From a virus: a DNA stretch of 47,428 nt. Shown piece after piece: positions 1 to 7,828 of this stretch; positions within the stretch are counted from its first letter, which is position 1, and the number at the start of each line of letters is the position of its first letter. The position numbers and the translations under genes were made by a program. Under the pieces are notes generated by a model, which saw nothing but the letters and a program-made list of their open reading frames with translations, searched no databases and had not been told where the DNA came from. Where the stretch lies: positions 1-47,428 of IMG/VR virus record IMGVR_UViG_3300021365_000030, one strand, 5' to 3'.

Positions 1-2
1 CG

Positions 3-566
3 AAAGAACTCGGGCTCCGGGTCTTTAACTTCGGTATTCCTGCCTACAAATCTGCTAGCGGGAAACTGACGTGCCCTATGGCTGACAGTTGTGTTAAATT
101 CTGTTATGCCAAGAAAGGAGCCTACATATGGAGTAACGTAAAACCTGCGTTTGAAAAGCGTTATCAACTCAGCAAGACTGACAAGTTTGTTGAAGCTATG
201 AACGCTGAAATACGTAAGAAGAAACCTGATTACGTCAGAGTCCATGATAGTGGCGATTATTACTCTCGCGCATATCTAAAAAAGTGGATCGACATTGCTA
301 ATAGCAATCCTAACGTACGGTTTTACAGTTACACCAACATGGTAGATATGATGTTAAAAACCTCATTACCAGATAATTATGATATAATCTTCTCTGATTC
401 AGGGAAACAAAAACATTTAATAGATGAAAGAAAACACAGACACACCAAAATATTTTCTAATCACAGCGATCTTATACGCGACGGTTATATGGATGCTTCT
501 AGTATTGACTTGATGGCTACAAGATGGTTTAACAAAACAAATAAAGTAGGTTTGGTGTTCCACTAG
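3..566 (+). CDS. GP88-like phage protein (5' partial)
   Basis: The reading frame is open from the window edge, so the start is missing; an internal Met at 78 is not the true start. The visible N-terminal part reads GIPAYKSASGKLTCPMADSC, followed by VKFCYAKKGAY. This Cys-rich TCP...C...CYAxKG block is typical of the phage 'gene product 88' family named after mycobacteriophage L5 gp88. Downstream RVHDSGDY and FYSYTN segments also fit that family as I remember it. The molecular function of the family is not established. The three cysteines are spaced C-x5-C-x3-C, so this is not a canonical radical-SAM CxxxCxxC site. The first ~100 bases are richer in G+C than the rest of the gene. It heads the rightward early block; its own promoter lies outside the window. 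Confidence 0.7.
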   Translation, partial: KELGLRVFNFGIPAYKSASGKLTCPMADSCVKFCYAKKGAYIWSNVKPAFEKRYQLSKTDKFVEAMNAEIRKKKPDYVRVHDSGDYYSRAYLKKWIDIANSNPNVRFYSYTNMVDMMLKTSLPDNYDIIFSDSGKQKHLIDERKHRHTKIFSNHSDLIRDGYMDASSIDLMATRWFNKTNKVGLVFH

Positions 567-612
567 TTTACAAACAAAATAAAAACACTAATGGATAATA
601 AAAAATGAATAT

Positions 613-633
613 TAACAATTAAATTAAATACTT
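613..633 (+). promoter_or_regulatory. A-rich leader without Shine-Dalgarno
   Basis: The bases before the KTSC gene read TAACAATTAAATTAAATA and contain no purine-rich Shine-Dalgarno box. The same AACAATTAAA core occurs before two minus-strand genes (starts at 42320 and 23021), and a longer ATTAA run precedes the primase-helicase. It probably acts as a translation-initiation leader of the Bacteroidetes kind; a promoter role is also possible. Confidence 0.4.
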
Positions 634-867
634 ATGAACAAATTAGTTTTACCAATGCAGACTGTAGACGTCAACTCTACAGCAATTGACAGAGCAAGTT
701 ACAAGTACGAAGACTACAGACTTACTCTAACGTTTAACAATGGCAGTCGCTATAATTATGAAGGCGTACCAAATCATGTCTTTGAAGGTTTAAGATCTTC
801 ACAGTCAAAAGGTAAATTCATTAACAAATATGTTTTACCAGTTTACACGTTTAACTACGATAACTAA
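634..867 (+). CDS. KTSC domain-containing protein
   Basis: This 77-aa protein matches the short KTSC domain. It has the early V-N-S-T-A-I-D segment, a central LTLTFNNGSRYNYEGVP stretch, and a C-terminal SxGKFINKYV segment. The domain occurs alone in many phages and bacteria or fused to nucleic-acid enzymes such as lysyl-tRNA synthetase-like proteins; its role is unknown, possibly nucleic-acid binding. The length is normal for a stand-alone copy. The ATG follows an A-rich leader and the stop directly abuts the next gene's ATG, so the two genes are probably co-translated. Confidence 0.75.
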   Translation: MNKLVLPMQTVDVNSTAIDRASYKYEDYRLTLTFNNGSRYNYEGVPNHVFEGLRSSQSKGKFINKYVLPVYTFNYDN

Positions 868-1122
868 ATGACAGACAAAGAGTTAGACATTCTAGCTAAT
901 AAAGTTGCTGATATTATTTTAATTGCTTTACAAAAAAAGCAAGACGAATGGGATCAGCAATTTAATATTAGTGTCGAGCAAGAGACAAAAGAACTAGTGC
1001 TTGAAGAAATATACCACTGGGAAAAAGAATTAAAGAGAGCTGAAGAACAAGAAGATTATGCTAAAGCTGCTCTTATACACGGGAAAATAAAATATTTAGA
1101 AGATAAAATAAAAGAATTATGA
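868..1122 (+). CDS. Small charged protein with UVR-like helical hairpin
   Basis: I do not recognise a named family. The 84-aa product is highly charged and predicted all-helical. The C-terminal half (EDYAKAALIHGKIKYLEDKI) resembles the UVR motif of UvrB/UvrC, a helical hairpin used in protein-protein contacts, but the match is short and could be coincidental. It starts immediately after the KTSC gene and overlaps the ligase start by four bases (ATGA), which fits translational coupling. A DNA-metabolism accessory role is inference from location only. Confidence 0.6.
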   Translation: MTDKELDILANKVADIILIALQKKQDEWDQQFNISVEQETKELVLEEIYHWEKELKRAEEQEDYAKAALIHGKIKYLEDKIKEL

Positions 1123-1946
1123 TAAAACCAATGCTCGCATACAAAGTAGACAAAAAACCTGTCGACTGGTCCGAGAAAGTTTTCTTACAACCAAAGCTAG
1201 ATGGCGTGCGTTGTATATTTACTAAAGACGGTGCTTACTCACGTACAGGTAAAGAGTTTAAAAATGTAAGACATATAATGTATGATCTACAAGACTTTTT
1301 CAACAAGCATCCATTCACTGTATTAGACGGTGAGCTTTACAATCACGCATTGAATAACGACTTTGAGAAAATTATATCTTTAGTTAGAAAACAAAAGCCA
1401 ACTGAAGATGATATAAGAGACGCACAACACCTTGTACAGTACCACGTTTATGATACTGTTGCTCAAGGTCCTGTGTATGAGCAGAGATTTAATTGGCTGA
1501 CTACAAATCTACCAATAGCTGCTTCATTAACTCTTATTAAAAATACATTAGTCAACAGTTATGATGAAGCTAAGATGCTACATAATGTACACCTAGCTCA
1601 AGGCTACGAAGGCTCTATACTTAGACTAAATAAAAGTTACGAACAAAAACGTTCTTACAACTTACAAAAGTTTAAAGACTTTCACGACACTGAAGCTACT
1701 ATTGTAGGCTATGTACCCGGCAAGGGTAAGTTTACTGGCTTAATCGGTAAGTTTCTAATGCGCGATGATGAAGGTATTGAGTTCGGTTGTCCTATCGGCA
1801 AAGGCTACAACTTTCAAGATCGCCGCAATATACTAGAAAATGTACAAGATTATATCGGTAAGCGAGCTACATTCACTTACTTCGAGCGTACTAAAGCTAA
1901 CAGTTATCGTCATCCACTATATAAAACCTTACGTAATTATGAATAA
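1119..1946 (+). CDS. ATP-dependent DNA ligase
   Basis: The product is a minimal nucleotidyltransferase-type ligase of 275 aa that would seal nicks during replication and recombination. Motif I is QPKLDGVR, with Lys26 the predicted AMP-accepting residue. SRTGKEF follows near residue 40, VLDGELY near 68 is motif III-like, EGSILR near 165 is motif IV-like, and LQKFKDF near 182 is motif V-like. A short OB-type C-terminal domain (GYVPGKGKFTGLIGKF) completes the usual T7-like minimal architecture. The start overlaps the upstream stop (ATGA) and the 3' end overlaps the next small gene. Confidence 0.93.
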   Translation: MIKPMLAYKVDKKPVDWSEKVFLQPKLDGVRCIFTKDGAYSRTGKEFKNVRHIMYDLQDFFNKHPFTVLDGELYNHALNNDFEKIISLVRKQKPTEDDIRDAQHLVQYHVYDTVAQGPVYEQRFNWLTTNLPIAASLTLIKNTLVNSYDEAKMLHNVHLAQGYEGSILRLNKSYEQKRSYNLQKFKDFHDTEATIVGYVPGKGKFTGLIGKFLMRDDEGIEFGCPIGKGYNFQDRRNILENVQDYIGKRATFTYFERTKANSYRHPLYKTLRNYE

Positions 1947-2094
1947 ACTAGAACAAGAAAGAGCAAGAGAAATAAACAGAATGTCTATACAAGAGCTAGA
2001 ATCTCTATCATATAGATTAACTATTGATCAGAAAAATAAATGGGCAGGAGCTGGATACTCAGGTAAAGCCTATGTAAAATTAGTAGGAGTATGA
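1939..2094 (+). CDS. Small hypothetical protein (51 aa)
   Basis: I recognise no family. The ATG at 1939 overlaps the ligase stop by eight bases. A longer in-frame extension inside the ligase gene (Met at 1840) is unlikely because it translates as a hydrophobic shadow of ligase sequence. The product is charged and helical (MNKLEQERAREINRMSIQEL) with a Gly-rich C-terminus (AGAGYSGKAY). Its stop overlaps the next 35-aa gene by four bases. Position in a tightly coupled gene string is the main support. Confidence 0.55.
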   Translation: MNKLEQERAREINRMSIQELESLSYRLTIDQKNKWAGAGYSGKAYVKLVGV

Positions 2095-2198
2095 CAAAGA
2101 CAATATGGAAACTATATAATAACAACATGATTAGTATCGAAGTGGCTGATGAATTACTAGATGCTTGGTACGGACGTAATACTAAAAAATATAGATAA
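2091..2198 (+). CDS. Small hypothetical protein (35 aa)
   Basis: This short frame begins with an ATG overlapping the upstream stop (ATGA). It ends in a TAATG junction with the next gene, so it fills the gap between two likely genes exactly. The product reads MTKTIWKLYNNNMISIEVAD at the N-terminus, followed by an acidic helix and a basic C-terminus (RNTKKYR). The family is unknown. Coupled start and stop signals on both sides are the reason for calling it. Confidence 0.5.
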   Translation: MTKTIWKLYNNNMISIEVADELLDAWYGRNTKKYR

Positions 2199-2695
2199 TG
2201 AATATATTTTATTTACACAGAGACCCAGTTAAAGCTGCTAAGATACAATACAATAAGCATGTGGTTAAAATGATCTTAGAATCAGCCCAGATGCTTTGTA
2301 CTGCACATCATCATTATGCTGAACTTAATTACCCTATGGTAGAAGTTCCGTATAAGAAAGCGCATTATAATCATCCATCAACTATATGGTGCAGACAAAA
2401 CTCATATCAATACATGTGGTTGTATAAGCATATGCTAGCGCTAGGAGAAGAATATACTAAAAGATATAACAAAACACACTTAACAATTAAAAAATGCAAA
2501 GAAGTTTTAAAACAATTACCACTAGGAATGCCGGTGGGTACTTTTACAGAACCTCCTCAATGTATGCCAGACGAATACAAGGTGCAAGACGATAGTGTAT
2601 CAGCATACTGGAATTATTATGAAAACGAAAAATATAAAATAAAGAATAAAGATGAGCAGAAAATTATACGTACACAACTTGACAACCAACTTTAG
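2198..2695 (+). CDS. Conserved phage protein with HVVKM motif
   Basis: The 165-aa product opens with MNIFYLHRDPVKAAK and a QYNKHVVKMILESAQMLCTA block, followed by HHHY. I associate this His- and aromatic-rich pattern with a widespread uncharacterised family in marine and cyanobacterial phages. Further conserved-looking segments are NHPSTIWCRQNSYQYMWLY near 65-85 and PPQCMPDEYK near 128. The His/Cys content could suggest metal binding, but no catalytic assignment is justified. It starts within the upstream stop (TAATG) and sits between ligase and regulatory genes. Confidence 0.7.
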   Translation: MNIFYLHRDPVKAAKIQYNKHVVKMILESAQMLCTAHHHYAELNYPMVEVPYKKAHYNHPSTIWCRQNSYQYMWLYKHMLALGEEYTKRYNKTHLTIKKCKEVLKQLPLGMPVGTFTEPPQCMPDEYKVQDDSVSAYWNYYENEKYKIKNKDEQKIIRTQLDNQL

Positions 2696-2780
2696 AGGTA
2701 TAAAAAATAAGATTGAAAATCTTAAAAAAAATAAAACTAAGAAAAAAGGGACTGTGACAACAGCCTATAAGGGTATATAG
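2652..2780 (+). CDS. Possible small basic protein (42 aa)
   Basis: An ATG frame begins 44 bases inside the previous gene's 3' end and ends 10 bases before the next gene. The product starts MSRKLYVHNLTTNFRGIKNK and continues with a lysine-rich helix (IENLKKNKTKKKG). The high Lys content is compatible with a nucleic-acid-binding peptide, though AT-rich DNA produces such frames by chance. Similar ~44-base overlaps recur for other small genes in this block, which raises its plausibility a little. Confidence 0.35.
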   Translation: MSRKLYVHNLTTNFRGIKNKIENLKKNKTKKKGTVTTAYKGI

Positions 2781-2790
2781 TAAGGGGCTA

Positions 2791-3411
2791 ATGTCATACA
2801 AAAGGAATATTAAATATCTAGTTAGTAGAGGCATCGTATATAGGCAAGACCCTATTAACGATGTACCTACAATAGATACAGAAAAATATATGTTCTTTGA
2901 GAATGGTACATACGAATGTTACACATTATTTAATACTAAAGCTAAGATAACATCTTACAAAAGTCTTAAGTGGCATTTGTATGTTTTATGGTATTTAAAT
3001 ACTACTATGAATCAAGATCAGTTTGATAACATGGCTAAAGTTATATGTGATAAAAGAAATGGTTTTGTTACCTTTGACATTAGCGGATGGCACTATGAAA
3101 AAATAGTATATGATGTACTAATGAGCGATCTTGATGAACCACCTAGAAATAAATTACGTAAAGTAATATTTAAAGATCATAACATGCTAACTGTCAGTGA
3201 AAAACTAAGTATAGTTGGTAAGTTGATAGGTAAATCTAGTAATATAGACGCGGAAGCAATTTATCAATGCATGCTAGATATTAACGAGTTTGGTAAGAAA
3301 ATAACTATAACTGGTTTAGCTGGCTTGCTTGATTGCTCAACAAGAACAATATACAGGAATATGAACAACACGTTGAAGAAGGAAAAAGAATTATTAAACC
3401 AACAATTATGA
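2791..3411 (+). CDS. Putative DNA-binding protein with C-terminal HTH
   Basis: This 206-aa protein has no family I can name. The last ~50 residues contain a clear helix-turn-helix pattern: a helix (ITGLAGLLDCS) followed by a recognition-type helix (TRTIYRNMNNTLKKEKELL). This resembles HTHs of resolvase- or replication-initiator-type proteins. The N-terminal ~150 aa are rich in Tyr, Trp and Lys. Being directly upstream of the sigma-like gene and overlapping a small gene by ATGA, a role in transcription control or replication initiation is plausible but inferred. An AAGGGG tract a few bases before the ATG is one of the few Shine-Dalgarno-like sites here. Confidence 0.6.
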   Translation: MSYKRNIKYLVSRGIVYRQDPINDVPTIDTEKYMFFENGTYECYTLFNTKAKITSYKSLKWHLYVLWYLNTTMNQDQFDNMAKVICDKRNGFVTFDISGWHYEKIVYDVLMSDLDEPPRNKLRKVIFKDHNMLTVSEKLSIVGKLIGKSSNIDAEAIYQCMLDINEFGKKITITGLAGLLDCSTRTIYRNMNNTLKKEKELLNQQL

Positions 3412-3518
3412 GAAAAGATTTTAATGAATGGATGGCAAGCATAGGTAATATATATTACGCCAATGATAATCTTATGGCTGAAGCATTCGAAAAAATAGAT
3501 CAATATGAAGAAGTATAA
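3408..3518 (+). CDS. Small acidic hypothetical protein (36 aa)
   Basis: I chose the ATG at 3408, which overlaps the upstream stop as ATGA, over an in-frame TTG at 3333 buried in the HTH gene. The product begins MRKDFNEWMASIGNIYYAND and ends with an acidic helix (EKIDQYEEV). Its 3' end overlaps the sigma-factor start by 14 bases. No family is recognised. The double overlap argues for translational coupling between the HTH protein, this peptide and the sigma-like factor. Confidence 0.5.
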   Translation: MRKDFNEWMASIGNIYYANDNLMAEAFEKIDQYEEV

Positions 3519-4290
3519 TGTACAAAATTATATAAGGTATAAAACAGATGTTAAAACATCTATAGCTAATCTTGAAGGTAAATTTTACGATGAGTACACT
3601 AAAGATGAACTTATAATTAAGTTTATGCCTTTAGTTGAAAACTTAGCTAGAAAATTTTCAACCAGTGATCAAGCTTCCGGTATATTAAGTATTAATGACT
3701 TGATACAGATAGGTAATGAAGCTTTAGTTAAAGCTGTGAATAAAATAGACTGGTTAGTTATAGATGAATCACCTGATGTAGAAAAAACTTTAAAATCATT
3801 TTTAAGTAAACGAATCAAAGGTGCAATACGTAGAAGAATAGATATAAACAAAGGTGGTATGAGAATACCTGAACATAAGCTAAACGAAATACGTAAGAAT
3901 CCAGACAATGAAGATCTAAATAAAATATTTATAACTAGTATGTTTGCTTCGTTAGACAGTAGTCATACTAGTAAAGATAATACTTATAAGAACGATGACA
4001 ATAATATGAGCTACGCTCAGTCTATTGAAGATGAATCAAAACCTTATAATATAGATTTTATAAATGCTTACTTGATGGGTATAATGAAACAGTACCTTAG
4101 TAATGCTGAATACGATGTGCTTAGATTAAGTTACGGTTTAGACTGTGAAAAACACTCAGCAAAACAAATTGCTGTTAAGTTAAATATAACTGGAGTTAGT
4201 AATTATGTGCGAATATCTGAGATAAAAAAGGCTGCAATAGACAAGTTGATAGCCAACGTAGATAGCTCGCAAGTGATTGACTTTCTGTAA
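3505..4290 (+). CDS. Sigma-70-family RNA polymerase sigma factor (phage-encoded)
   Basis: The 261-aa product has the sigma-70 layout. Region 2 spans about 33-86 (FMPLVENLARKFS, then SINDLIQIGNEALVKAV, the core-binding and -10 helices). A region 3-like GGMRIPEHKLNEIRK lies near 117. Region 4 spans about 198-247 (LSNAEYDVLRLSYGL, then KQIAVKLNITG as the HTH). Such factors bind host core RNA polymerase and redirect it; no phage RNA polymerase was seen, so this is the best candidate for late-gene switching. The region-4 helix is divergent, so the promoter consensus cannot be guessed. An insert near 135-185 is Asp/Asn-rich and probably a flexible linker. Confidence 0.85.
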   Translation: MKKYNVQNYIRYKTDVKTSIANLEGKFYDEYTKDELIIKFMPLVENLARKFSTSDQASGILSINDLIQIGNEALVKAVNKIDWLVIDESPDVEKTLKSFLSKRIKGAIRRRIDINKGGMRIPEHKLNEIRKNPDNEDLNKIFITSMFASLDSSHTSKDNTYKNDDNNMSYAQSIEDESKPYNIDFINAYLMGIMKQYLSNAEYDVLRLSYGLDCEKHSAKQIAVKLNITGVSNYVRISEIKKAAIDKLIANVDSSQVIDFL

Positions 4291-4353
4291 GTTAAGTGAA
4301 AAAATTAATGTAAAACTTAAAATTAATATGTAATTATATATGTATAGACTAAT

Positions 4354-4905
4354 ATGAAATTAAATACCTTAAATGACAAACTGGCGTCTGTCCAGACAAG
4401 ATTTAAATCGAAAAAAAGTAGATTTAATTCATTCGGCAAATACAACTTCAGATCAGCCGAAGACATCCTAGAAGCAACAAAACCCTTTCTATTAGAGTTA
4501 GGAGTTAGTGTAACAATCAATGAAGAAATTATCAGTTTTGATCCATTTCCAATAATGAACTCACAAGCAACAATTAGTGACGGCGAGAATGCTATACACG
4601 CTAATGCTATTGTAGGTATTGATTTAAACCAAAAAGGTATGAATGTACCTCAGCAGTTTGGTAGTGCATCCAGTTATGCTAAAAAATATGCTCTTGGAAA
4701 TTTATTTCTAATTGATGATACAGCAGACAGTGATGCAACTAATACACACGGTAAAGCACCGAAAGCTAAAAACACATTAACCTCAGAAAAAGATCCAGCT
4801 TATCCAAAAGCAGTGGAATTTATTAAAAAAGGAGGTAAGTTATCAGCTATAAAAGCTAAATACAATATCTCTAAAGAGATAGAAACTAAATTAACAACAT
4901 TATAG
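4354..4905 (+). CDS. Erf-family single-strand annealing recombinase
   Basis: The 183-aa protein shows the hallmarks of the ERF superfamily: FGKYNFRSAEDILEATKPFL near 27-46 and GSASSYAKKYALGNLFLIDD near 101-120, followed by TADSD. ERF proteins anneal complementary ssDNA in recombination and concatemer formation. The C-terminal ~60 aa form a Lys-rich helical tail, a usual accessory region. It is followed after one base by a RecE-like exonuclease and then an SSB, the classical phage recombination trio. The AT-rich 63-base gap upstream, with TATATATG-like stretches, may hold a promoter. Confidence 0.9.
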   Translation: MKLNTLNDKLASVQTRFKSKKSRFNSFGKYNFRSAEDILEATKPFLLELGVSVTINEEIISFDPFPIMNSQATISDGENAIHANAIVGIDLNQKGMNVPQQFGSASSYAKKYALGNLFLIDDTADSDATNTHGKAPKAKNTLTSEKDPAYPKAVEFIKKGGKLSAIKAKYNISKEIETKLTTL

Positions 4906-4906
4906 T

Positions 4907-5647
4907 ATGGATGATTTAACAAGAAAAGATATATTAGAAAAGCTTAAGATTGATGAACATTACTATGGAGAGTTTGGTCAACAGTTTAGAAGTAATTCTG
5001 ATATATCTACGTTGTTAAAAAACCCTTTAGCCCTTAACAAACGTCAAGGTACTAATATTAATTTTTTAGTCGGTGGTTATTTCCACACTGCTATATTAGA
5101 GCCAGATAAACTAAAGAATTTTAAAATAGTAGAATCTACGACAAGAAACACAAAGGCTTATAAGGAGATTTCAGGCGGTGAAATGTGTTTACTACAACAT
5201 GAAGTAGACAAGACAGAGTTACTAATTGATACAATGAAACAGAACAAAGTTTGTATGGATCTAATCAATGGTATTAATGTCGAGTATGAACAACCTGGAA
5301 TTAGAGAGATTGAAGGGATGTGGTGGAAAGGTAAAGCAGATATTGTTAACCACGATGAGAAATTAGTTATTGATCTTAAAACAACTAGTGATATATCAAA
5401 ATTCAGAAGCTCAGCCTTTCGCTACAACTACGACAGTCAAGCGTATATTTATCGAAGATTATTTGGTTATGATTTACTATTTATAGCCATAGATAAGAAC
5501 ACTCATCAAATAGGTTTATTTGATTGTTCAGATGCTTTCTACGAAAGCGGTCTAGATAAAGTACAAAGAGCTGTAGAACAGTATAAACTGTTTTACGAAA
5601 CACCGGATTTCGATCCAAAACAATTTTTTATTAACAAGACTTTATAG
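4907..5647 (+). CDS. PD-(D/E)XK exonuclease, RecE/exonuclease VIII-like
   Basis: The 246-aa protein resembles the PDDEXK 'putative exodeoxyribonuclease 8' family. FLVGGYFHTAILEPDKLKNF near 48-67 is the family's N-terminal signature. The catalytic core has KGKADIV with Asp145 and VIDLKTT with Asp156 and Lys158. A following Tyr-rich helix (YNYDSQAYIYRRLFG) matches the region that aligns DNA in this fold. It would resect duplex ends to give ssDNA for the adjacent Erf protein. Position between annealase and SSB supports that role strongly. Confidence 0.88.
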   Translation: MDDLTRKDILEKLKIDEHYYGEFGQQFRSNSDISTLLKNPLALNKRQGTNINFLVGGYFHTAILEPDKLKNFKIVESTTRNTKAYKEISGGEMCLLQHEVDKTELLIDTMKQNKVCMDLINGINVEYEQPGIREIEGMWWKGKADIVNHDEKLVIDLKTTSDISKFRSSAFRYNYDSQAYIYRRLFGYDLLFIAIDKNTHQIGLFDCSDAFYESGLDKVQRAVEQYKLFYETPDFDPKQFFINKTL

Positions 5648-5665
5648 TCTTAAAAAACTATTCAA

Positions 5666-5977
5666 ATGGCTAGTATTATTAAAGCAAACATTAATTTAAA
5701 TGAGATCCCAAAGGATAAAATCTACAAGGGTAAAAAAGGGTCTTATTTACCAATTACAATCACTATAAACGATGAGGTTGATAATTATGGTAATCAAGGC
5801 CCTGTAGTAGTAGAACAATCCAAAGAAGAACGTGAAGCTAAAGCTCCAAAAGTTTATTTAGGAAATGTAAAAGTTGTATGGACTAATGGAGACAATGTTG
5901 CTGCTGCTCCAAGAGACGGTCAACCTCAACAGGCTGCACCTGCTTTGACTCCACAAGAAGATGATCTACCGTTCTAA
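5666..5977 (+). CDS. Single-stranded DNA-binding protein (small, acidic tail)
   Basis: This 103-aa protein ends in PQEDDLPF, the acidic hydrophobic tail by which SSBs recruit partner enzymes. The N-terminal ~75 aa are compatible with a small OB fold (KGSYLPITITIND near 25-37, YLGNVKVVWTNGD near 65-77), and the 80-95 region is a Pro/Ala/Gln linker. The core is too divergent to be certain from sequence alone. The location after Erf and exonuclease and before primase-helicase strongly supports the call. The stop overlaps the next start by one base (TAATG). Confidence 0.78.
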   Translation: MASIIKANINLNEIPKDKIYKGKKGSYLPITITINDEVDNYGNQGPVVVEQSKEEREAKAPKVYLGNVKVVWTNGDNVAAAPRDGQPQQAAPALTPQEDDLPF

Positions 5978-6084
5978 TGTATAGAAATAACGGAGAGCTA
6001 GCGTGTCAATTTTGTCATGCTAGCATGTCGCAGGAAGAACACGACTTTTGTGATATATGTCCTGATTGCAGGGACGGTGATTAA
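5977..6084 (+). CDS. Zinc-ribbon miniprotein (35 aa)
   Basis: A short frame coupled to the SSB stop (TAATG) encodes two cysteine knuckles. The first is C10-x2-C13 (CQFC), and the second region is C25-x2-C28-x2-C31 (CDICPDC), with a His between them. This is a convincing four-Cys metal site in a very small protein. Similar zinc-ribbon peptides are common in phages, with unknown or regulatory roles. It lies between SSB and primase-helicase, so a nucleic-acid-related role is likely but unproven. Confidence 0.65.
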   Translation: MYRNNGELACQFCHASMSQEEHDFCDICPDCRDGD

Positions 6085-6106
6085 TAATTAAATTAAATTA
6101 AATTAA
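6083..6106 (+). repeat. ATTAA pentamer tandem repeat leader
   Basis: Four back-to-back ATTAA/AAATT-type pentamers (AATTAAATTAAATTAAATTA) sit directly before the primase-helicase ATG. There is no Shine-Dalgarno box. The repeat probably serves as an unstructured A-rich translation leader. A strand-slippage-prone repeat here could change leader length and therefore expression. Confidence 0.6.
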
Positions 6107-7828
6107 ATGCAGACAACAGAGATCAATGGATTTGCGATTGACAAGTTCAATCAGCATGGTCTAGAAGAGAGTAAAAAACAGGGTACTTGCCCTTTATGCT
6201 CTCACACTAGAAAACCCGCAAATAAGAAAGCTAAGTGTGCTTCTTATGATTGGGAACGGGGTCTCGGTACTTGTCACAACTGTAACAAATCATTTCAACT
6301 ACATACTTATCAGCGTAAAGGTAAAGCTGAAAAAGTATATGTTAAACCTGAAGTCAAAGCAGATCCGGAAAGACCGGAGTTCGTAAGTGATAAGGTTATA
6401 GAATGGTTTAGTACAAGAGGTATATCAGCTCAGACTCTCATTGACTTAAAAGTTAGTGAGGGCCCTGAGTGGATGCCACAGACCGGTAAGACCGAGAATG
6501 TTATAAAGTTCAATTATTTTATGGGCGGTGAATTAACTAATGTTAAATACCGAGATGGAAGAAAGAACTTTAAATTATATAAGGGTGCTGAAAAAGTCTT
6601 TTACAATATAGATAGTACTGTAGGTTATGAATATTGTGTTATAGTAGAGGGTGAAATGGATGTGTTAGCTTTACATGAAGCTGGTATAACAAATGCTATA
6701 TCAGTTCCAAATGGTGCAACACTTAATACCAATAACCTAGATTACTTAGATAGTTGTATTGATTATTTCGAAGACAAAGAAAAGATTATATTAGCCGTAG
6801 ACTCTGATGAAGCTGGGCAAGCTTTACAAGCAGAGTTAATTAGAAGGTTAGGATCTGAAGTTTGTTTTATATCAACTTTCGAAGATTGTAAAGATGCAAA
6901 TGAATACTTACAAAAATATGGCAAAGAAAAGCTTACAGAAAGAATCACTGGCGCAAGGCCCGTACCTCTTGAAAACGTTACTACGTTTAGAGATATCGAG
7001 GATGAAGTCACTGACTTTGTTAGGAATGGTTTTAAGCCTGGCTTTCAAATTGGTTTACAGAACTTTGATGATATCTTTTCTACGTATACTGGTCAATTTA
7101 TTACTGTCACTGGAATACCTTCTTCTGGGAAATCGGATTTCGTGGATCAAATGGTTGTTGGCTATAACGCAAACTACGGTTGGAAAACAGCTTTTGCGTC
7201 TCCAGAGAATGTACCGACATATCTACACGCTCATAAATTAATGCGTAAGACTTGGCAAGGTATGCCAACGAAAGAAGATATCGGTGGAGATAAATGGAAT
7301 CAAATAGCAGATCATTGTAATAGTAATTACTTTCACATTGATATGGAACGTTATACTTTAGAATCAGTACTTAAAAAAGCTGCTGAGCTAGTTAAACGTA
7401 AAGGTATTAAATGCTTAGTTATAGATCCATTTAATAAAGTTAGAGATGTAGACTGTAAGACTGAAGATGTTAACCGTTATACAATGGAGTATCTGACTAA
7501 GATAGAAACGTTTGCTAAAAAGTTTGATGTACTTGTATTTATCGTAGCTCACCCAACTAAAATGTATAAAGACAAAGACGGTAAGATTGAAGAGCCTACA
7601 ATGTACAACATTAAAGGTGGTGGTGAATGGTATGATGCGTCTTATCACGGTTTATTAGTACATAGAGATTATGATAATAAAACAGTTAAGGCTAAGGTAC
7701 TTAAAATAAAGTTTCAAAACCTCGGTGAAAACGGAGCTGAAGCTATATTCAAATGGGAGCCAAGATCAGGTTGTTTTATTCCTCACGAACCTTTAGACGT
7801 ATCAGCTGATAAAATGCCTTGGGAGTAG
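6107..7828 (+). CDS. DNA primase-helicase, T7 gp4-like
   Basis: The 573-aa protein carries a complete bifunctional replication enzyme. An N-terminal zinc-binding domain uses C28-x2-C31 and C56-x2-C59 (CPLC, CHNC). The TOPRIM primase core has VEGEMD at 180-185 and AVDSDEAG at 230-237. The RecA-type hexameric helicase has Walker A GIPSSGKS at 336-343 and a Walker B-like CLVIDPF near 441; FIVAHP and ALF/GLLVHRD segments follow. The length is close to T7 gp4 (566 aa). It would unwind DNA and prime the lagging strand with a DNA polymerase that is not in this window. The C-terminal DKMPWE end is acidic and could contact polymerase, as in T7. Confidence 0.95.
   Translation: MQTTEINGFAIDKFNQHGLEESKKQGTCPLCSHTRKPANKKAKCASYDWERGLGTCHNCNKSFQLHTYQRKGKAEKVYVKPEVKADPERPEFVSDKVIEWFSTRGISAQTLIDLKVSEGPEWMPQTGKTENVIKFNYFMGGELTNVKYRDGRKNFKLYKGAEKVFYNIDSTVGYEYCVIVEGEMDVLALHEAGITNAISVPNGATLNTNNLDYLDSCIDYFEDKEKIILAVDSDEAGQALQAELIRRLGSEVCFISTFEDCKDANEYLQKYGKEKLTERITGARPVPLENVTTFRDIEDEVTDFVRNGFKPGFQIGLQNFDDIFSTYTGQFITVTGIPSSGKSDFVDQMVVGYNANYGWKTAFASPENVPTYLHAHKLMRKTWQGMPTKEDIGGDKWNQIADHCNSNYFHIDMERYTLESVLKKAAELVKRKGIKCLVIDPFNKVRDVDCKTEDVNRYTMEYLTKIETFAKKFDVLVFIVAHPTKMYKDKDGKIEEPTMYNIKGGGEWYDASYHGLLVHRDYDNKTVKAKVLKIKFQNLGENGAEAIFKWEPRSGCFIPHEPLDVSADKMPWE

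Noticed and set aside
3333-3407. TTG start giving a 61-aa form of the 36-aa gene
   Set aside because: The extension lies entirely inside the HTH gene, and the ATG at 3408 has a standard ATGA coupling.
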